Assembly (NCBI RefSeq): GCF_018687715.1 | Contig: NC_056752.1 | Span: 44,662,501-44,726,500 of the forward strand | Reading direction: 5' to 3' | DNA: 64,000 nucleotides | Source: Carya illinoinensis | Lineage: Eukaryota; Streptophyta; Magnoliopsida; Fagales; Juglandaceae | Part shown: positions 46,679-57,931 of the stretch, piece by piece | Position numbering within the stretch: position 1 is the stretch's first letter | Layout of the letters: every line of letters begins with the position of its first letter | Program-made: the position numbers and the translations under genes | Notes under the pieces: generated by a model | Told to the model about the DNA's origin: nothing | Database searches by the model: none | Seen by the model: only the letters and a program-made list of their open reading frames with translations

Positions 46679-47937
46679 ATGGAAGATCTGGAAGGCATTT
46701 GGGAGAAGCTGAAACTGAACGAGGATGAAAACGAAGCCATTGATGTTGCCCTGAACAGATCCGAGAGAACAAAGCATCGGGGTGACTGCAGCTTAATCGG
46801 GAAGGTGTGCTCGACTCGGGTGAAGGGAAGGGAGGTGGTCCGATTAGCGATGAATAAGATCTGGAAGGTTAGTAAGCCTCCGAACTTCACTGAAATTAGT
46901 CCAAACATTTTTATCATCTCCTTTTCGAACGTGGCTGATAAGAGGAGGGTGCTAGATGGGTGCCCTTGGTTGATTGAAAACTGTTTGTTGTATTGAAATT
47001 GTTTGATGGAATGACACAACCAAACCATCTCAGCTTCGACCGTGAAGCTCTTTGGGTGCAAATGCACCATTTACCGTTTGCATGTATGACGAAAGAAGTG
47101 GGTATGCAGATTCGTAGTTCTCTAGGAAAGGTACTGGAAGTGGATGCGCCAGAGGAGGAAGCGAGTTGGGGTAGCTTCTTGAGAGTGAAAGTAGAAATAG
47201 ATCTGTGGAAGCCGATTGCACGGGGTAGAACTATAACAGTGGAAAAACAGAGGATGTGGGTGTCATTTACTTATGAGAAACTCCCTAAAATGTGCTTTAG
47301 GTGTGGGTGTATCATGCATGGGGAGCAAGGGTTTGAGGGTGTAGGAGGTAGGCGAGGTCAAGAGAGGGAGAGGGGTAGCCAGTTTGGTCCGTGGCTTAGA
47401 GCCAATGGGAATTTTCGAAGGGGCTTTGTGGACAATTCAAAAGGTAGAGAGAATGGTGGATTTGGGAGGGGAATGGAAGAGGGTGAAAAGATATTTGAGG
47501 AAGGGGTAAACAGAGATGAGGGGAAAGGGAACAGGGAGAGCTGTGAGGTGGTATCTTTGAAGACAATAATTGGGGGAGGAGAAGAGGATTCGGGGGGTGG
47601 AGATGTTTCTGAAGTTATTGGGGAGATTGGGGTTAAAAAGGTTGGGGTTGAAAGAGAAGAGGAGGTGATGAAGGAAGGGTATGAGTCTGTCTCTTTAAGA
47701 AGTGAAAAAAATAGCACAACCTCTAGAGGGAAGTGGAAGAAGAGGGCAAGAGAGAAACACATAGAGGAAGGTAGTGGGCTGAAACAGGCCATTAAAAAAA
47801 GAAGTGCAGGCAGTGAGGTGGAGATCATAGAAGGGAGTGGGAGAATAAAGAAGTTTAAAAATTCTGTGGAGATAGGGGTTGGGGATATAGTAATTGTTGA
47901 GGCGGAGGCTGTTGAGCAGCCCACAGCCTCCGCCTAA
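46679..47937 (+). pseudogene. LINE ORF1 (gag-like, DUF4283 plus zinc knuckle)
   Basis: From the ATG at 46679 (MEDLEGIWEKLKL) the frame gives a DUF4283-type RNA-binding domain ending WLIENCLLY. A frameshift near 46985 moves it to the frame of KLFDGMTQPNHLSFDREALW, followed by a single knuckle with CFRCGCIMHG in which the last Cys is missing. The C-terminal third is Gly/Glu/Lys-rich and low in complexity. Plant LINE ORF1 proteins bind the element RNA. This copy is broken. Confidence 0.85.
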
Positions 47938-47941
47938 CCCA

Positions 47942-50900
47942 ATGATTCTCATAAGTTGGAACTGTCGAGGGCTTTGGAACCCTCGAACAGTTCAGGACCT
48001 TTGCTATATGGCAAAGGAAAAGAAGCCCAAAATTATGTTTCTTATTGAAACTTTACTTGTTACTAGTAAGCTGGAGGGAGTTAGGAAGAGGGTGGGTCTT
48101 GAAAACTGTTTTGGTGTGGATCCTGTGGGTAGAAGTGGAGGGCTTGCAATGTTATGGAGTGGAGATTTAGTGGTAGAAATTCAGAACTACTCGAGGTGGC
48201 ATATAAATGCTTGGGTAGAGAATGAAGTTACCAACCAAAGATGGCTCTTTACAGGGTTTTATGGCCATCCCGAGACTGCAAAAAGAAATATGTCGTGGGA
48301 GTTGTTGTGTTCTTTAAAACCACCAGTGCTAACCCCATGGTGTGTAGCTGGTGATTTTAATGAACTAGTGAGCCAATCAGAAAAGTTTGGAGGAAGACAA
48401 AGGGGGGAAGCTCAGATGTGCAGGTTTAGAGAGGCTTTGGAAGTAAATGATCTGTGTGATCTGGGGTATAAGGGAGATAAATTCACATGGAGTAATAGGC
48501 ATATAGATGATACTTTTACAAAAGAAAGGCTTGATAGATGTGTAGCGAACAGTAGTTGGAGGGAGATTTTTAATCATGTGTGGGTGGAAACTTTACCAGC
48601 AAGAAGTTCAGACCACAAGCCTCTAGTGGTGGGGTTATCAACTATCCAGTTGAGAAGGCAAAGGTACAGTAAACCTTCAGATTCGAAGCTGGTTGGACAA
48701 AAGATAAAGAGTGTGAGGAAGTGGTGTTGAGGGAATGGGAAAACACTAGGAGAAGTGGTGGGCTGTTGGGGAAAATAAAAGAGTCTTTGAGGAACTATGG
48801 AGTAGGTTTAAGGAGATGGAGTAAGGCTAAGATGAGTGAAAATGAAGAAGAGTTAAAAAGAAAAACAGAAATATTAAAAAAGATACAAGAAGAGGAGGAG
48901 GGGCATAACTGTGAGGAAGTTAAGAAACTAAAGAGTGAGGTTGGTTTGCTATTGGAGATGGAAGAATTAAAATGGAGGCAAAGGGCGAAGAAAAACTGGT
49001 TTATGCATGGAGACCGCAATACAAAATATTTTCATGCATGTGCAAATCAGAGGAGAAAGAGGAACAGAATTTGTCAAGTAAGGGACTTACAAAACAGAGT
49101 TATGAAGGAACAAGGGGAGATTGCAAGAGCTTTCAAGCTGCATTTTGAAGAGGTTCTTTCCTCAAGAGTACCTTCTGTGGAAGAGCTGGAAGTTTGTTTG
49201 CAGAAAGTGGAGCAAAAAGTAACCCCGGAAATGAATGATACACTACTGAAAGATTTTAATAAGGCTGAAGTGGAGAAAGCAATTTTTCAGATGGGCCCAT
49301 TAAATCACCAGGGCCCGATGGTTTTGGGGCCTGTTTTTTTCAGCAGTATTGGCATATAGTGGGGGAGGAAGTGTGCTAGGCAGTTCTGAATTTTCTAAAG
49401 GGAGGAGGGGATCTGGAGCAGATGAACTATACTTTTATTGCTCTAGTCTCTAAAGTTAAAGATCCTGAGCTGGTTAGTGAATACAGACCTATTAGTCTGT
49501 GTAATGTCATGTATAAGATAGTGGCAAAAGTTCTAGCAAACAGACTAAAGGTTGTGCTAACAGAAGTTATTTCACAGCAGCAAAGTACTTTTATCCCGGG
49601 GAGATTAATTTCAGATAACATTTTAGTAGCCTATGAGTTGCTTCATTCGATGAAAAGGAGACAAAAAGGGAAGATTGGGAGTATGGCTCTAAAACTAGAC
49701 ATGTCAAAAGCTTACGACCGAGTGGAATGGAGGTTTTTGGAAGGGGTAATGAGAAAGTTGGGCTTTGCTGAAGAATGGATTAAGTTAATTATGAGCTGTG
49801 TTTCTTCAGTGAAATATTCAGTTCTGGTTAATGGTATCCCTGGTGAAATCTTTACTCCTTCTAGGGGTTTGAGGCAAGGGGATCCTATGTTTCCCTACTT
49901 GTTTCTTTTATGTGCTGAAGGGTTGAGTTGTCTGATGAGTTGGGCTAAAAAAAGAGGGGTATTAAAGGGAGTAAATGTTGCTAGAGGAGGAACAAGAGTG
50001 AGTCATCTTATGTTTGCTGATGATTGTATTCTTTTTTGTAAGGCATCAGTTGGGGAATGGAGAAGCTTAAGAAAGCTCTTAGAGGTGTATGAGAGAGCTT
50101 CAGGCCAGTGTCTTAATGAGCAGAAAACCTCAATCTTGTTCAGTGGGAATACAAATCAGCAAGTAAGAAAGCAGATTCTGGAGGCTGTGGGTGCAAAAAT
50201 GAGTGGAAATTGTGAGAAATACTTGGGGTTGCCTGCGGTGGTAGGGAGATCCAGGTATAATGCTTTTAGGAGCATCAAAGACAAGGTGTGGCAGAGATTA
50301 AACAGTTGGAAGAATCACTTTCTATCTCAAGCGGGTAAGGAGATTCTGTTGAAAGCTGTCATACAGGCAATTCCCACATACCATATGAGTGTCTTTCGTT
50401 TACCAAAGAAGCTGTGCAATGAAATCTCATCCCTTATGGCAAGGTTCTGGTGGGGGCAGAAACAAAATGGAAATAAGATTCAGTGGAAAGGGTGGGAGAA
50501 AATGGGAGCAACAAAAGAGGTAGGAGGGATGGGCTTTAGGGATATTGACAGTTTTAATATTGCCATGTTGACTAAGCAATGCTGGAGGGTTTTGGTAAAC
50601 CCAAATTCTTTATCTGCAAAATTCTAAAAGAGAAATACTTTAAGAATCATAATCTTCTCTCAGCAAAACTAGGGTGGTGCCCATCAGTGATGTGGAGAAG
50701 CTTGTGGAGTGCAATAAATTTACTTAAAGAAGGTTTGGTGTGGCGTATCGGCAATGGAGATGATGTGAAGATATGGGATAGTAAATGGGTGAAGTCATCT
50801 TCTATGTGGAGGGCTGTGAACAAACCTGTGAAGACATTAGATAAGCAGGCACAGGTAGCTGAATTTATTGATGTGGAAACAAAAGAATGGAAGGAAAATT

Positions 50901-52084
50901 TCATTGAAGAAGTGTTAGGGAAAGAGGAAGCTGAGGTTATCTATAAAATACCTGTGAGTAAACTGGGGTTAAAAGATAAAATGATCTGGGGTTTTACTAA
51001 AACAGGCTTGTTCTCGGTGAGGAGTGCTTATCACTTGGATATGAGTGTGAAGAGGAGGAAAAAGGGGGAGACATCTTATGGCAAGGCTGAAAGGGAAGTG
51101 TGGAAGGGGATATGGGAGTTGAAAGTTCCTGCTGCTGTTAAAAACTTTATTTGAAAAGCTGTTAGCAACTGTCTCCCAACAAAAGACAATCTGGTTAAGA
51201 GGAAAATTCTCTAAGATGCATGGTGTCCGATATGTTTCAATGAAGAGGAATCTGTAGCTCACTCTCTCTGGGGTTGTAGAGCTGCATCTGATGTGTGGAC
51301 TGAGCCACAAAGCTCGGTACAAAAGTGGAGTAGCAACGGTAGGGATTTTTTCTTGATCTGGAAACTGTTGGCACAGAAGCTAAAAAAGGAGGATTTAGAA
51401 AGGGTGGCTGTAATAATGAGAAACTTATGGTTTAGGAGAAATAAAGTGGTGTTTGATGACTCCTTTATCAGTCCAAATAGAGTGGTAAGGAAAGCACTAG
51501 AGGACCTGTGGGAATACCAGATGGCAAGTAGGGAGATTAATGTGAAACTGTCAAGGCCGGTGGTCATTCGATCTAAAATTAGATGGAGGAAACCAGAGGC
51601 TGAGATGGTAAAACTGAATTGGGATGCAGCGTATGATTCAAAACAAATGAGGATGGGAGCAGGAGTGGTTATACGGGATGAAGAGGGTGAGGTACTAATG
51701 TCATTGTGCATGCAAAAAGTGAAAGTATGTAATGCTTTAGTAGCTGAGTTGTGTGCTCTGTGGCGTGCAGTTCAATTGTGTACAGAACTGAATATTTCTG
51801 GAGTTGTATTTGAAGGTGACGCAACAGTAGTTATTGATGGGATAAACAACAAAGATGAATGTAGTACCTGGTATGGACAGATGATAGAAGATTTAAGGGT
51901 GATATTCACAAACAGGAAAACGTGGAGAGTACAACATATACATAGGGAAGGCAATAAAGTTGCCCATGAACTGGCTAAATTAGCCATGATACATACAGAA
52001 GAAAAGATTTGGATAGAAAACAGTCCAATAGAAGTATTTTCTTTCGTTTTACAAGATAAATTTTGTAATGATTATTTACAGTGA
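47942..52084 (+). pseudogene. LINE ORF2 (endonuclease, reverse transcriptase, RNase H)
   Basis: The domains follow the L1 order. An APE-type endonuclease lies at 47942-48720 (ISWNCRGL, GDFNELV, SSDHKPLV). Reverse transcriptase runs from about 48980 to 50560, with LDMSKAYDRVEWRFLE, a RGLRQGDP motif and the catalytic FADD at 50012-50023. A zf-RVT region lies at about 50640-51290, and an RNase H at 51600-51990 (NWDAAYD, FEGDATVVID, GNKVAHELAK). Breaks are a frameshift near 48720, a frameshift near 49310 plus TAG at 49376, a frameshift near 50620, and stops at about 51152 and 51212. An active copy would nick DNA and prime reverse transcription there; this one cannot make an intact product. Confidence 0.9.
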
Positions 52085-52137
52085 ATGAGAAGTATACATG
52101 TTCCTTTCAAAAAAAAAAAAAAAACATTAGAAAAAAA

Positions 52138-54590
52138 AAAATTGCACTGGAGCCAACTTGTATAATTTTTTTACATAAATTTCTCCTGATATAATTATGC
52201 AAAAGATGATAACAATAATTATAGTTATTTCTATTCGCATATATTCCTCTTTCCAAGTTTATTAAGTTCCAACTAAAGATCTACAAAGCGTCTCAAACAG
52301 TTTACCCAAATTTCAAAGAGTTTTTTTCCCCACAGAGAGAGAGACCCCACCAAAATGAGAAATAATTCCATTTCACTTCACTTCATGAACATTAAGCTCC
52401 TTCAATGGTTTCATCCACTTAATCGGCAGTTTCATGATGAAAAGTCATGGAGCAAGATCAGCTCCGTGATTTTGCAACTGGTGGCTTGTAATTTTGCAGC
52501 ATGGAAAGCCATTTATGCATGAGAAATACTCTACTCATAAAGAGATTGCACAAAAGTAATTTTACAAACTGACGTGGTTTGATGTAGTTTATCTGATTAT
52601 AAAGTTACTTTTATTATAAAGTAGATCTAATAAATTAGATAAAAACACATTAATTTATGAGATTATTTTTATATAATTCCTTTATATATGTAACAGTAAT
52701 CTTTATGCATCAGGCAGGCGGGGGTTAGAAGCCATAAACCACCAATATTTATCAAGTTGTTCACCTATCTCACCAAAGCCCAATTTATTACTCTCCAAAC
52801 TTTATTGGTTCAATTTATTTCATTGGCAAACCCAACCCCACAACTGGTTGAGCTAAAAAACAACCCTTTTTAATTATTTTGAGCACAGAACCATGACAGT
52901 AGGAAATCCAACCCAACCACATTCTTCCAATATCATCATTTGTCTTTTCTCTTTATTTTTATTTTTTTTCCCTTTCTATTTCATGTTGCGCGCAACAATG
53001 GCTTTCAATACTCTTTAACAGATCTTATCGACAAGATGTGGTCAGTCCCAAATAAACAAACAAGTCTCCGAATTTGAAGAAAATTAGTTAGCTGATAATA
53101 TATGCCAATGCATAAGATAGGTCTCTCCAGATGTGACACACATTTGAATACTAATTCGAATTCTTCTTCGTGATTGACCTTCAAGTTTGTTATAAATCCA
53201 ACTCTCTTGATAACCTCCAATATTCAAAGTCCACCCCAACCGTATTTGAATGCGCCTTCATTATCATTTCACTTCTTAATCAGTTAATCTAATATTTTTT
53301 AAAAATACAGTGATTTCACAACTTAATATTTCACATCAGAATAATGCTAGATATAATCTTACGATGTATAAATTATGTTGAGTCATTTAAAAAAAAAAGT
53401 GTAATCTATTATTAAAAAATTAATTTTTTGTGTGAGTTTCAGATTTGTAAACTTTTTTTAAAATAAGTGTGTGAAACTTGAAACTTTTTTTTCACATTAT
53501 TTTTTAAATATTTTTTTAAAAAAATTCACAATATTATTAAATAATATTTTCTTAACCACTAAGTAAAAATAAAAATAAAAAAAGAAGAAGCGGTAGCTTC
53601 AAACAAGATCTCTAGCTTTTTTCTTTAATTTATTTCCCTGCAAACTTATTAGTCGAGTTCTTTAGGCACTATTTAAATAGTAAAGTATTTCATCTTACCT
53701 CATTTCATCATTATAATTTTTTTAAATTTTTACATAAATTATAATAAATAATTCAACCTTTTCAAATTCAACCTTTTCAAATTCTAAAATAATAATAATA
53801 TTTAAAAAATAATATTTTAATAATATTTTATTCAACTTTTAACTTTTATCTCAATTCATTAATACGTCAAAAACAAATCCTAAAACTGTTTGAACTAATA
53901 AAAAAAGTCAAATCAAATCAAAAGGGTGATTGAATTCCTCTAAAATCGTTCTAACTTCTGAGAATTGATTTTTCTTTTTCTTTCATATTTTATGTTGCTA
54001 TTTTGTTAGTTCAAATTTGACAAGCAGGTGAAAGACCTTGAATTGCGTGAGTAGAGAGTCATCGTGCCCAACAAGACTGCATGCCAGTTTTCTCTCATTT
54101 ACATGGTTCATAATTAAAAAAATTAAAAATTAAAACATGCATGGCAGTTGCTAAAAATTATTAGACACTCGAGAAATATAGAAAAGAGTATACTTTCATC
54201 CCATCACATCATGCTGCGTTATTTAAAAATTGCTTATATAAGAACCACAATTAATTGACATAAAAAATAAAATAAATAAAAAAAAGGAAAACTGAACGTT
54301 ACATGTTTAATTTTCTTTGTAACAAACAATTAAAAGTAAATTAATTTTTTACTTTTAATGCGTTGACCCAAAAAATGGCAATTGGCAAGTGCAGGAGAAA
54401 GTCTGGTTTTTAGTACTTATTTGACTTTGAACCTTGCTTAACGGTGCCAAGTAAGTTTCTCGGTCTCCCCATTCCTCTCTCTTTTGAAAAGTTTCCGTTT
54501 CTCGTGATTATCTTCTAGATGTTGTAGCATTGTGTGTTTATCTTTTTCTATATTCAAAAAGGCTTTCCTTATCAAATTTCAGAGACAGAC
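52138..54590. other. AT-rich intergenic region with MITE remnants
   Basis: No gene is visible. About 52523-52690 is a MITE-like element related to 57315-57480. About 53340-53590 and 53660-53880 are AT-rich inverted-repeat remnants. The last part is the leader of the PP2C-like gene. Confidence 0.55.
52523..52690. repeat. MITE-like element, family shared with 57315-57480
   Basis: It shares 'gagaaatact', 'acaaaagtaat', 'agttacttttattataaa' and 'atctaataaatta' with the reverse complement of 57315-57480. The two copies lie in opposite orientation on either side of the PP2C-like gene. Confidence 0.6.
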
Positions 54591-57161
54591 ATGGGACTAC
54601 AGGATCTTCATCTCAAGCTCAAGGTAAGCCCCCATAATTTTCTGGGTGTTTTTTGCCTCTTTCTTTCAATAACTTATATTGTTTCATTAGCCTTTCATCT
54701 TGGAGTTCTTGCCCAATCGGATAATTTTGATTACTGGGATTTTGAGTTCTGTTTGATATTTTCTCGGGTTATAAGAAACATTCGTATGCAAATGTGACAA
54801 AAATGAATGTAAAAGCTCTTCTTTTTAGCGTGACTAACTTGTTTACTGAATGGTCTAGGCATTCAGGCTGAAACGCTTTCTGATAGGAGATGGCGGGAGC
54901 ACCAAAAGAGAGCCTCAGACTACAAGGAAACCTTCATGGATGATACCAGTATCACACGGGTATTATGTCGTCGAGGATCAATCATACAGAACTGGTTCAG
55001 AGGAGTCCGAGTCCGACTCAGTCGTTGTACAGAGAGAGCAAATCGAGGAGCTTGAGCTGTGGTTTTTCGGAGTTTTCGATGCTCAAGTTGGAGATGGAGT
55101 TACCAAGTACATGCAATCCCATTTGTTTAACAGGAACCTCAAAGGGGTAATAGATTCGACATTACTCTTAAATTGAATGAAAATGAATGTCCACAGTCGA
55201 GGAGTATGACAAGATTTTGTAAATAGTGGGTGTTTTTAAAAAAGGCAATTCCTTCAGGAAAAGTTACATTTGGCCGATTGGCTTGTATATCAGAGATTTT
55301 AAAAGACAAATTGTAGGTGTTCCCTTTTTCTGTGTTCTAACTTGTATCTTTATAATTTACATGTTGCGGATAGCAGTCTCAGATAAGAAGAAAGAGCAAA
55401 GAGACAATGAGAAAGGCGCTCCTTAGTGCAAGAGCAAAGGTAAGAGAGAGGCAGAAAGAAGAGGAGACATTGAGAGTGGGGTCGGTATCAATGTTGGTAA
55501 CCAATGCAGAAAAGCTGGTGACAGCTTACATGGGAGACTATCGAGCTGTTGTCTGCAGAGATGGTGTGGCTCATCAGATCAACAGCACCGCCCACCGATC
55601 ATCCAAAAGACATTGGCCTCGCAGACTCATTTCAGGTTTGGAGCACTTCCCTACTTTATCTGTGTTCCTCTAAAACCGAATACATTCAATTTGTTATTGG
55701 CACAACAGAGTTTTTTAAAACAAAAATGGTGTTTCTGAGGCCCTAACTGTGTTGGATCAATTTCCCTGAAATCAGAATGCTGGGGTGGTGCAGTGCATGA
55801 TGACACCAGATTATCCCCAAAAGTATGCTTGCATATTTCAGGGAAAAAAGAGATCATTTTCTTGTCTCTGCTTTAACACAAATTGGTCAAATCACGTGTT
55901 TTGCCAAACTGCTTCAAATTTCTTTTATTCTCTGGTTTTTTTTCCTCTAACAAAAATAAGTTTCGTCACATTATTCTAAGAAACAGTATTCTTTGATCAG
56001 GATCAAGATCCTTTTAAGGATCTTTATCTTGTGAATTTCCATAACTCCCCATAATTAATTTCAAATTATATGGTTCAAACCTTACCCTCATCGGCATTTT
56101 AATTTTTATCATCTCAAGATCTTTAAGAAATTTTATCCCTTGAATGTCCTCAAATACTTTCAAGCTGAAAAAATAGGTGAAAATTTACCCCCACAGACAT
56201 TTTGTGTAAGATTTTTAACAAGTCCACCTTATGGAGTCTAAACAATCCTGGTGGGCCGGTGGGAGTCAGACAGTGGAACAGAACCGAAATGATAGCTACT
56301 CTTCGGAGTTTGAATACTTTGAAAGAGAAACAGCTAACAAATTATACAAGTACTTGGGTGATTGGGTGTCCCCTCATACTTCATTCTGTACCATATAACT
56401 AACACTGCCATATTTCTTGCCCATAAAGTACGCATATTTGGATACAGTTTGGGCAAATCTGCAGGCAGTAAACAAACCAAAGGCTCTGAGCTTGTCGTTG
56501 GTTCTGAAAGAATTGATTCCAGTACTGAATTTGTCGTCTTGGCAAGCACCGGCATATGGGAGGTACGATGCATTTTTCACACCATTTAGCACTAGATACT
56601 CTCTTTCCAATATGTATACATCTATTTCAATTTTCACCATTTCAAAAGGAAAAAACAAAAAAGAAAAAAAAAAAAAAAAACCCCAAATACAAGTCCAATT
56701 TGTCATGGTTTCCAATTGGTTTCGCGCTGATTGGCATCAGATACTCATGCTTCCAAGTTCCATGCATGCATTTTTCACAACAAAAAAGGTTTCTCTCCTA
56801 TTGTTGGGTCGTATTAAGAGCTTTGCTACTGAAAACGCCATTAATTTTTTAGGTCCATTACAGTAATAAAAAGAGAAGTTCAAAACACCATTATTTTCTT
56901 TTTTTTTTTATGCTACCTTACTAATAATATCAGTGGTGTGTAGGGTGTGTTAATAAACAAACTTGCAAATATTAATTATTTTCTTGGACAAATGCACACA
57001 CAACACTTGTCATGTTTATTTAGGTTATGAAGAACCAGGAGGCCGTGAATCTCATCAGGCACTTGGAAGACCCACAAGAAGCAGCTGAGTGCTTGGCAAA
57101 GGAGGCTTTAACCAGAATGAGCAAAAGCAATGTTTCTTGCTTAATCATTCGCTTTGACTAA
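54591..57161 (+). CDS. PP2C-like protein with degenerate active site (putative PP2C-like 44 type)
   Basis: Five exons: 54591-54623, 54859-55146, 55377-55635, 56465-56562 and 57024-57161, giving 271 residues. PP2C landmarks are present but altered. The metal-binding FFGVFDGHGG of active enzymes reads FFGVFDAQVGD (about residue 80). The GDSRA motif reads YMGDYRAVV (about 150). The final LASDGLWDV motif reads LASTGIWEV, so its metal-binding Asp is Thr. The order and the tail (NQEAVNLIRHL, then NVSCLIIRF) are otherwise PP2C-like. Family members dephosphorylate Ser/Thr with Mn or Mg. Loss of two metal ligands suggests a pseudophosphatase, perhaps regulatory. The acceptor of exon 4 at 56465 was chosen because it keeps the PP2C frame; another acceptor nearby (56449) would shift it. 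An extra exon in the long intron 3 cannot be excluded. Confidence 0.78.
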
Positions 57162-57931
57162 TAGCTACCATTTTCCTAATTGCAGAGATTATTACAACGT
57201 TTTTCCGGGGAAATTTTTTTACTGCAACTTGGTTGCTAGATGCCCAATGAGTTTTTGTTTTCTAGTATAAATGAATGGTACTGATATTTACAAGTGGAGT
57301 CTATTTTATTTTGAGAAGTGCTATAGGCACAAAGAAATTACATAAAAACTAATTTACAAGCTGACATATTTTCATGTAATTTATTAGATTTATTTTACAA
57401 TAAAAGTAATTTTACAATATGATGTATTTCACTTTGTGAGATTACTTTTGTATATTCACATTGTGAGTAAAGTATTTCTTATTTTACAATATCGTCTGTC
57501 TGTGATGTAATATCGATCTGAGGTAAATATAGTAGAACATAAGCACATTACAGTTCTACTCTTTCTCGTCAACCAAACAGAAATAAAAACTCGGATGGAT
57601 ACGCAATCATTTTTAATGATTTTAGCTTAGTCAAGCCATTCTACACGCCCCGATTTGATCCACATGTTCCAATCAAATTTATGTAGAGCTTACAGCTAAT
57701 GTTGATTTAATAATTTCACATGTGGAGCTCCAGAATAATTCACCATTCAAACATTTAAAACATGAATGTGATATACAATAACCTTTTGACAATAATGTGA
57801 CTAATAATTATGTTTTTTTTTTTTTTTTTTTTCACATTACAACAATTATTTTTGTAAAAATTCACAATCCAGATAGCGCAAAATATACATTTACAAACTG
57901 GTTCCTCACCTTCAGATACATCATCCACTTC
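57162..57931. other. Region between convergent PP2C-like and CIP7-like genes
   Basis: 3' UTRs of both genes plus a MITE-like element at about 57315-57480 (inverted relative of 52523-52690) and a poly-T tract near 57812-57832. No gene is seen. Confidence 0.6.

Larger units (their letters stand above)
46566..52122 (+). mobile_element. Full-length L1-type LINE
   Basis: A 5.56-kb non-LTR element with ORF1, ORF2 and a poly(A) tail (about 52108-52122). It is flanked by a target duplication of about 15 bases beginning AACATTAG (46551-46565 and 52123-52137). It starts 'gtttctctctccctaacg'. ORF2 starts 4 bases after the ORF1 stop. Both frames carry frameshifts or stops, so this copy is not autonomous, but damage is light and the duplication is still exact, so it is fairly young. 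Confidence 0.92.

Noticed and set aside
47358..47924. Antisense 188-codon frame opposite LINE ORF1
   Set aside because: It is Ser/Pro-rich low-complexity reading opposite a Gly/Glu-rich tail; a shadow frame.
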